From a virus: a stretch of DNA of 20,529 nt. The notes under the pieces are model-generated. The model was given only the letters and a program-made list of their open reading frames with translations, had not been told where the DNA came from and made no database searches. The stretch is from IMG/VR virus record IMGVR_UViG_3300031612_000700, positions 1 through 20,529 of that record. One strand, written 5' to 3'. The position numbers and the translations under genes are program-made. This document shows positions 15,707 through 20,529 of the stretch, piece after piece (position 1 is the first letter of the stretch; each line of letters starts with the position of its first letter).

Positions 15707-17458
15707 TTATAAAGCTCCTAATAATTGTTCTATCCCTTGAGGAGTTTCTTCTCCCATTTCCATAGGCGCACCAGCCATACTTTCTGCACCCATACCAGGT
15801 ATAGCTAAACCAGGTTGAGCTTCTGGAGCCATAGGTTCAACTTGTTCAGCTTGTCGTTCTTGTGCTTCACGTTGAACTTTTTCTATTGCACCAGCTAATT
15901 CCATATCATTATTTTTTACTAAATCCATAATGCGTGCTAGATCTGCAGGAGGAATAACGCCTTCAGAAGCTTGCTGCTGAATAGAGCTAAGCAAAGCTTG
16001 TTCTAATTGTTCAGCAATTACTGCATCATGTTCAAACTCTGGATCATCAATCAATGGATCAATCATCATAAACGATTGTTTAGACATTGTTCCCATGCCC
16101 ACACGTTGACCGCCGCCTATAACAAGATTGTTTATATCTGCACCAGCTTGGCTGTAGCTAACAACATTGTCAGTGCTATCAAAGTTATCTCTAGGTATAT
16201 AGTCAACATGTCCTTTAGCAGATTTTGAACTTACATAAAAAGATTGTTTTTTGTTTTTGGAATACGCTAAAGCCATATTGATAGCTATTTTGTTTTCTTC
16301 TTGTAAAGATCTTGCTACTATTTTTTGTGCTTCTTGTATTGGGAAATCTACTACAGCACTTAGTACAGCATCTCCACGGCGTCCTGTTCTAATGTTAGAT
16401 GAAGATTCGCCACCATATTCTGCTGGTATTCCAGCAGTTAAACGTTGTGCTCTTTCCAATCTGTCTATAGCTGGGTTAGTCATATAGCCTGGTTGAAGTG
16501 CCATATCTCTTAATTCGCCACCTCTAATAATTCCTACTTCACCAGTAAGACCATCAGCAGGGTTAACAATCTGTGGTGTTTCTCCCGCTCGACCAACTAA
16601 CCAAGTATCTGGGAAGATTCCTTTTTGTACAGCTATTACTTCAAGCGCCATTAAACGTGCTTGCATTTGATACATGCCAAGTATGCCATCAAATTGGCCT
16701 TGCGCTCCATCTAAAGAAATACGTTGAGTACAAACAACTGGTGTTTCGCCTAAAGGATTAACAGTTCTTTCTAATGGTATAACTAAACGTTTAAGTGTTT
16801 TTCTATCCCATTGATTTCCAGTTTCTACTGGACCTCTTGTAGCAATAAGAACCTGAGAATCATGATCTACATATTCAATCATGTCAATTGCGTCATCTGA
16901 ATTTCCTGAAACGCCACTTAACTGGTCTGGGTACATAGCTCGTACCCATCCTAATGTTCTAGTGTAATTAAAAATAACGTTTTCAGGACGTAAATCATTT
17001 ACTCCATAAACTGGCGCTGCATAAGTTGTTAAAGGATCACGGGCATACCATTCAGGGCATCCTGTTTTAGCATTAAATCTTATTTGAGTTATAGTTGTTG
17101 CATAACCAATCAGTTGTCTAGCACGTTTTCCCATCTGCAAATCCATGCGACTGTTTTCCCACCATCCAAACAGTGCTTTACGCCTTATAGATGCGTTGTC
17201 TCTAGCTCGTTTTTTAGTTGGATCAACTGGTGGACAAAAAATATCTGGTGTAGTTGACGCTATTCGCATAGCTGTTTGATCTAAACCTTGTGAAAGAAGA
17301 TTAGCTACAGCAGATTTTTCATCTGCGTCAATCTCAGGTAAAGGAACTATAACATCTCCGTTGTAGTAATCACGAAGCGTTAGCATTCTTGATTTTAAAC
17401 CGCCATAAGCATTCACTCGCGAAGTGTATAAGTCAAGAATCTCTTCGTTTGTTTTCAC
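15707..17458 (-). CDS. Portal protein
   Basis: The 583-residue head-vertex channel through which DNA is packaged and ejected. Family-like features are the N-terminal YYNGDV (31-36) with downstream AVANLLSQGLDQTAMRIAST, the tryptophan-rich ALFGWWENSRMD helix (95-106), the central ILGMYQMQARLMALEVIAVQ helix, and NPAIDRLERAQRLTAGIP followed by NIRTGRRGDAVLSA, as in many portals of tailed phages. The C-terminal 60 residues are Met/Pro/Glu/Ala-rich and probably disordered inside the capsid. It has three cysteines, unlike the genes that follow. The start is GTG at 17458: the ATG two bases earlier (17460-17458) runs straight into TGA, and GAGG lies 5 bases before the GTG. It follows the terminase stop by 26 bases. 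Confidence 0.88.
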   Translation of the reverse strand: MKTNEEILDLYTSRVNAYGGLKSRMLTLRDYYNGDVIVPLPEIDADEKSAVANLLSQGLDQTAMRIASTTPDIFCPPVDPTKKRARDNASIRRKALFGWWENSRMDLQMGKRARQLIGYATTITQIRFNAKTGCPEWYARDPLTTYAAPVYGVNDLRPENVIFNYTRTLGWVRAMYPDQLSGVSGNSDDAIDMIEYVDHDSQVLIATRGPVETGNQWDRKTLKRLVIPLERTVNPLGETPVVCTQRISLDGAQGQFDGILGMYQMQARLMALEVIAVQKGIFPDTWLVGRAGETPQIVNPADGLTGEVGIIRGGELRDMALQPGYMTNPAIDRLERAQRLTAGIPAEYGGESSSNIRTGRRGDAVLSAVVDFPIQEAQKIVARSLQEENKIAINMALAYSKNKKQSFYVSSKSAKGHVDYIPRDNFDSTDNVVSYSQAGADINNLVIGGGQRVGMGTMSKQSFMMIDPLIDDPEFEHDAVIAEQLEQALLSSIQQQASEGVIPPADLARIMDLVKNNDMELAGAIEKVQREAQERQAEQVEPMAPEAQPGLAIPGMGAESMAGAPMEMGEETPQGIEQLLGAL

Positions 17459-17484
17459 ATTTACCTCGGTTAATTACGTTATAG

Positions 17485-19383
17485 TCAAATCCATGATGGT
17501 CTCTTCTGACGATTATTAACTATAGTCGGTGTATGAAGATTATCTAAGTTATGTTCAAAAAACCATTGCGCCATAACGCAATCGTCTGTACGGGCACCAG
17601 TACCTTCAGCATTCCATTTAGTTACTTCATTAACTAGTAATAAAGAATGTGGACGTGCTTCTGTGTCTCGCCTACCTGGTAATCGTATGCGACCTACTTT
17701 CCATAAAGGTGCCAACATTTGCACACCATATTTAGGGTCACCTTTATTACGACTATGAGTATAGTGTGGCACAAGTTGGACGTTACGTAAAGCTGCCCAC
17801 CTTCTAAAGTGATCATATTGCATAATAAACTTTTGTGCAGCGTTAGCTTCTACTACCCAGTGAGTTATTGGTTTACCTAAGTCGTTAGTTATTTGCCACC
17901 AATCTTCCGCTACCCCAGAAAATGATTGTTTCTCATGGCTCCAATCTAAAAACGATGGTGCATCCATCTTACGTCGATAAGATTCTAGCAAATACCTGTA
18001 TTCAGTATTCGGGTTGTATGCCCAGCATTGCAATGCCCAAAATTTTGAAGGCGATGGATCAGCAGTAGCTATTACTAGCAGATCATCATAAACATTTGGC
18101 GGTAACTCCCAAAGATCTCTGTCATTATCCCAACATCCAGGGTGTTCTATACCGTCGTTGCCTTTACCACCTGATACCCATAAAGGATTTACTAAAACGT
18201 TGTCAGGGTTTATGTCCGATTGCTGATACAGGACTTCAAATCGGTCTGGAGTTTGCGCTTTAATGTGTCTAAGTCGTCGCCACGGCAATCGACGAGGGTA
18301 AAGTAAGCACCCCTCGGGCCAGGGTGTGGCGTCAGGTTTGTGATCGCCTTTACAGCGGTCTTCATAATGGACAGGATATTTGAGATGATGGTATTTTCGC
18401 CATTCAGGCGGGGCATCTTCGACATTGATTTCGTCCTCTAGTTCTAGTTCGTCGGGAGGGGCGACCTTATCTAGAGCGTAACGATAGATATCGTCAGCGG
18501 ACATGCGCTGACCTTGTAGGATCAGCAAGCCGCCTGGTTCTAAACGAGTTTCAGCTACCTCATCCCACCAACGACGCATATCTTCTCTGGATTCTGCGGA
18601 ACGCATCTTCCTCGGATCGTATACATCGTCCCAGATCACAAGATCAAATCGGCCTCCAAGGAAACCGGAGTCCATCCCGAACGCAGACCATGTAGGTTCT
18701 TTTTGAGATAACGGAGCGTCACCTTGTTGTAGTACAGTGAAGGCTTCTGAACGCCAAATTTCAGACGAATCTGGTTTAAACATTCCAAAGTCTTCTTGGA
18801 TTGTCGCTTCTGCATCTATCGCTAAGCCTAAACGGACATCGTTTAGTTCAGCACGTACAGGATGTGAACGATCCAGTTCTGATCTTAACCTACGAGAGTA
18901 CCATTCAGCTAGCCTTTGTGACGAAGAACCAATCATCCCACGAATAGCACGGTTTCTAACAGTGGCCCACGCAGGTAATACCTTTGCGAAGAAGGTTGAT
19001 TTACCGCAACCAGGAGGCGCATTGATAACAGCGTACTCTTCATACTCTGTTTCCATTAACCCCATGATGCGTTCTGTCGCTTCGATCTGCCAGGGTTGCA
19101 AGACAATGCCAAAATATCGCCGAGCAAAAATTTCTATATTGTCATATGCCGCTTTAGCTTCAGGGATAAGATCTTCATAAGAAGGGACCCCTATAGCGTT
19201 TTGTTCTCCCAAACTTTCTTTAGCAGCTACATAGTTTCGTGGTGATTTCCCTGTTTCTGCTTCTTTGCAAGTATGGTATGAGATTTGTAATGTCTTAGAT
19301 GAAGCAAACATTGAGGTGCCTGCTCGACGAAGGACTAAATATTCTGTCCATTTGTCTCTAGTTATAGGTGTACCTGATGGCAT
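17485..19383 (-). CDS. terL: Terminase large subunit (packaging ATPase and nuclease)
   Basis: This 632-residue motor drives genome packaging at the portal and cuts the concatemer. The ATPase part shows LQPWQIEATERIM (95-107, adenine-binding Q-motif style), Walker A APPGCGKST (122-130), and Walker B FDLVIWDD (246-253), with Asp in the usual Glu place. A coupling segment LLILQGQRMSADDIY follows. The nuclease domain shows D442 (ATADPSP), E512 (VVEANAAQ) and D600/D601 (RTDDCVMA), the three expected acidic positions. About 60 N-terminal residues precede the ATPase and look like a helix-turn-helix (EYLVLRRAGTSM then LQISYHTCKEAETGK). No separate small terminase gene is recognisable nearby, so this extension may bind DNA in its place. 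The ATG at 19383 has AAAGGGA upstream. The gene is clearly more GC-rich than its neighbours. Confidence 0.92.
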   Translation of the reverse strand: MPSGTPITRDKWTEYLVLRRAGTSMFASSKTLQISYHTCKEAETGKSPRNYVAAKESLGEQNAIGVPSYEDLIPEAKAAYDNIEIFARRYFGIVLQPWQIEATERIMGLMETEYEEYAVINAPPGCGKSTFFAKVLPAWATVRNRAIRGMIGSSSQRLAEWYSRRLRSELDRSHPVRAELNDVRLGLAIDAEATIQEDFGMFKPDSSEIWRSEAFTVLQQGDAPLSQKEPTWSAFGMDSGFLGGRFDLVIWDDVYDPRKMRSAESREDMRRWWDEVAETRLEPGGLLILQGQRMSADDIYRYALDKVAPPDELELEDEINVEDAPPEWRKYHHLKYPVHYEDRCKGDHKPDATPWPEGCLLYPRRLPWRRLRHIKAQTPDRFEVLYQQSDINPDNVLVNPLWVSGGKGNDGIEHPGCWDNDRDLWELPPNVYDDLLVIATADPSPSKFWALQCWAYNPNTEYRYLLESYRRKMDAPSFLDWSHEKQSFSGVAEDWWQITNDLGKPITHWVVEANAAQKFIMQYDHFRRWAALRNVQLVPHYTHSRNKGDPKYGVQMLAPLWKVGRIRLPGRRDTEARPHSLLLVNEVTKWNAEGTGARTDDCVMAQWFFEHNLDNLHTPTIVNNRQKRPSWI

Positions 19384-19392
19384 GTAGTCCCT

Positions 19393-19512
19393 TTACTGAC
19401 AAGATTCACATATGTCAGGATTTTCTAAGCCGCATTCGATTGGGGTATCGTCTTTAAAAGGATCATAACGTTCACCCATCATTTCTGTGGGTAGTTCTTC
19501 AGGTTCTTCCAT
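19393..19512 (-). CDS. 39-residue cysteine-containing microprotein
   Basis: A short acidic protein read directly from the sequence between the coiled-coil gene and terL: it begins MEEPEELPTEMMGERYDPF and ends in a segment ECGLENPDICESCQ, so C27, C35 and C38 are spaced C-x7-C-x2-C. The ATG at 19512-19510 overlaps the upstream TGA as TGATG, the usual sign of coupled translation, and it fills an otherwise unexplained 128-base gap, stopping 9 bases before terL starts. Three cysteines could bind a metal or form a disulfide, but a fourth ligand is not evident; H residues are absent. No homolog is known to me. Support is the coupling, spacing and composition. Confidence 0.5.
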   Translation of the reverse strand: MEEPEELPTEMMGERYDPFKDDTPIECGLENPDICESCQ

Positions 19513-19988
19513 CACCAACCAAACCTTTGATTCATGATCTCTTCAACAAAATCGCGAGGATCTTGGCTAAGGATATCTCGGAACGCATCTTTATGGTGAT
19601 GGATATCATTTAACTCGTGGTGTAACTGTTCCCCATCACGATCTAGATCATCCCACTGCTTTTCAAGTTCTTCAACACGGTGGGTAAGTTCTACATAAGC
19701 CCATGTCTCTATTGTCTCTAACCTAGTTTCTAAACTTTTAAAATCGATACCTTCTAATGCCCGCTCTATTGAATCAAGACGGCTAAGAACTACAGTAGGT
19801 TCCCCAACGTCTTCCATCTCTTGCTGTAATTGAACAATATCTGTAGATAACGTATTAATTTTATTTGATACCGCTGCGGCATTCCAGACTATGACCGCTG
19901 AGACACTAGCCACAGTCATTATGAGACCAAGAGTTAAACGGCTGATACGTACTTGTTTAAAGTCGTTACTTATATCATCTTCAGCCAT
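19512..19988 (-). CDS. Membrane-anchored coiled-coil protein
   Basis: A 158-residue protein: a short acidic N terminus, one membrane segment at about 17-40 (LTLGLIMTVASVSAVIVW inside it), then a long Glu/Leu/Asp-rich coiled coil from about 42 to 125 and a His-rich patch HHELNDIHHHKD (113-124), ending FGW. The basic residues just before the membrane segment (KQVRISR) suggest the N terminus stays in the cytoplasm and the coiled coil faces the other side. Its size and layout could suit an i-spanin-like or holin-accessory lysis protein, yet single-membrane coiled-coil proteins of unknown role are also common next to marine phage terminase genes, and no endolysin is in view. Start ATG overlaps the previous stop as TAATG; its own stop overlaps the next start as TGATG. 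Confidence 0.6.
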   Translation of the reverse strand: MAEDDISNDFKQVRISRLTLGLIMTVASVSAVIVWNAAAVSNKINTLSTDIVQLQQEMEDVGEPTVVLSRLDSIERALEGIDFKSLETRLETIETWAYVELTHRVEELEKQWDDLDRDGEQLHHELNDIHHHKDAFRDILSQDPRDFVEEIMNQRFGW

Positions 19989-20254
19989 TATCTTGCTGCC
20001 CTATTCTTAGATCGGTTACCAGGCGTTAACTTACCGCTTTTTCTTCTAACCATGTCCTTACCAGCTATCGACGCTGCCCCATTCTTCTTCGCAGCGGCTG
20101 TTCTAGCCCTACCATGCTCCGCACGAGATTTCTTATTTGCAGGTTTAGCATTATTCTTTTTATCAGTAGCAGCTTTAACTGCCCTAGCTTTAGCATTCGA
20201 CGCATAATAACGTGCAGTTTTCTTAGGATTAGAAACGCCACCACCGGTACTCAT
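19988..20254 (-). CDS. Very basic small protein of marine-phage type, near terminase
   Basis: An 88-residue protein with 25 Lys/Arg and only 3 acidic residues. The opening MSTGGGVSNPKKTARYYASN, the following AKARAVKAATDKKNNAKPAN and KKSRAEHGRAR, and a closing GNRSKNR match a pattern I recall for small proteins next to terminase genes in marine podoviruses and siphoviruses (t-G-g-G...yy-x-x-N-x-k-A-r...kp...k-k-R-a-E...R-S-k-N-R). Its charge suggests nucleic-acid binding; function is not established. I choose the ATG at 20254 because the family begins with this Met-x-T-G-G-G; a longer reading from a GTG at 20284 adds ten residues with no family match. I see no clear ribosome site before either. 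It ends TAATG into the coiled-coil gene. Confidence 0.65.
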   Translation of the reverse strand: MSTGGGVSNPKKTARYYASNAKARAVKAATDKKNNAKPANKKSRAEHGRARTAAAKKNGAASIAGKDMVRRKSGKLTPGNRSKNRAAR

Positions 20255-20290
20255 ATGGTATAACACTCTACACAACAACCCCACAAAATG

Positions 20291-20529
20291 CTAGCACCCA
20301 GCCTCCCGTTTCAGATGCTCCCACACCCCCCACTGCTCCTCACTCCATTTAGAATTAACAGTATTTAAAAAATTAGAACAATCTTTATTCTCAATAGGCA
20401 ACGAAACAAAAGCATCTCCAATCTGAATAGTATTTGCCCCAGTCAACGGATGGAACTGCTGATCCGGCTTCTCAACCTCCCCATCAGGCCACAACATAAC
20501 AAAACCCGCAACCAAACCAGCTAACGCAG
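20291..20529 (-). CDS. Partial small protein, truncated by window edge
   Basis: The reading frame is open to the edge of the window. The visible N-terminal part reads ALAGLVAGFVMLWPDGE, a hydrophobic stretch that looks like the end of a membrane or signal segment, followed by an acidic soluble part PDQQFHPLTGANTIQIGD with two cysteines (one being the last residue) and a Trp-rich end WGVWEHLKREAGC. A start at an internal ATG (20497) is possible but would split the hydrophobic stretch; a TTG at 20515 is another. I therefore list it as the 3' part of a gene that begins outside. No family is recognised. It lies 36 bases before the basic protein gene. Confidence 0.45.
   Translation of the reverse strand, partial: ALAGLVAGFVMLWPDGEVEKPDQQFHPLTGANTIQIGDAFVSLPIENKDCSNFLNTVNSKWSEEQWGVWEHLKREAGC

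Noticed and set aside
17458-17460. ATG two bases before the portal start
   Set aside because: It is followed directly by TGA; the in-frame start is the GTG at 17458 with a good GAGG site.
18210-18425. Small minus-strand frame inside the terminase gene
   Set aside because: It is in another frame within the nuclease half of terL, with no ribosome site or recognisable content.
20255-20284. GTG start adding ten residues to the small basic protein
   Set aside because: The added residues do not fit the family's usual M-x-T-G-G-G opening, while the ATG at 20254 does.
1-20529. tRNA genes, CRISPR arrays, attachment sites, insertion sequences
   Set aside because: I looked for cloverleaf-like runs, spaced direct repeats and transposase motifs and found none; non-coding space is too small for most of them.

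Overview
The window is a stretch of a tailed double-stranded DNA phage or prophage-like genome. It holds most of the head (DNA packaging and capsid) module, and every gene I accept is on the minus strand, so the transcriptional order runs from high to low coordinates. Genes are tightly packed: several stop and start codons overlap (TAATG, TGATG, ATGA, an 8-base overlap), and the only non-coding stretch above 100 bases is 1488-1608. I see no tRNA, CRISPR array, IS element or integrase. The overall base composition is AT-rich, about 28% GC in a sampled line of the giant gene and about 50% in sampled lines of the terminase gene.

Layout in transcription order: (1) 20529-19393, four small genes: the edge-truncated 3' end of a gene with a hydrophobic start, a very basic 88-residue protein of a type common beside terminase genes in marine phages, a membrane-anchored coiled-coil protein, and a 39-residue cysteine-containing microprotein. 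(2) 19383-15707, the packaging motor: large terminase (Walker A, Walker B and nuclease acidic residues visible) and portal. (3) 15706-1609, a block that is the main point of interest: a 135-residue disordered protein, one giant 3409-residue protein filling half the window, then 314-, 330- and 509-residue proteins, the last with a peptidoglycan-binding-like repeat. (4) 1487-14, scaffold and major capsid protein, separated from the block above by an intrinsic terminator. The capsid protein looks like the N4 gp56 family of HK97-fold shells.

Most striking is that the six consecutive proteins from 15706 to 1023 (135+3409+314+330+509+154 = 4851 residues) contain no cysteine at all in their translations, while the terminase (7 in 632) and portal (3 in 583) just upstream use it at ordinary rates. 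My reading is that the giant protein and its three followers are internal or ejected virion proteins that are assembled into the head near the portal and delivered with the DNA, and that cysteine has been selected out of them. The giant protein is similar in size to the virion RNA polymerase of phage N4 and lies in a module with an N4-type capsid protein, but I could not find the single-subunit polymerase motif B in it, so I do not call it a polymerase.

Host: the 330- and 509-residue proteins recall, from memory only, paired minor virion proteins of actinobacteriophages, and the AT-rich composition plus the marine-phage type small basic protein would fit a low-GC marine actinobacterial host. 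This is inference and should be treated as a hypothesis.
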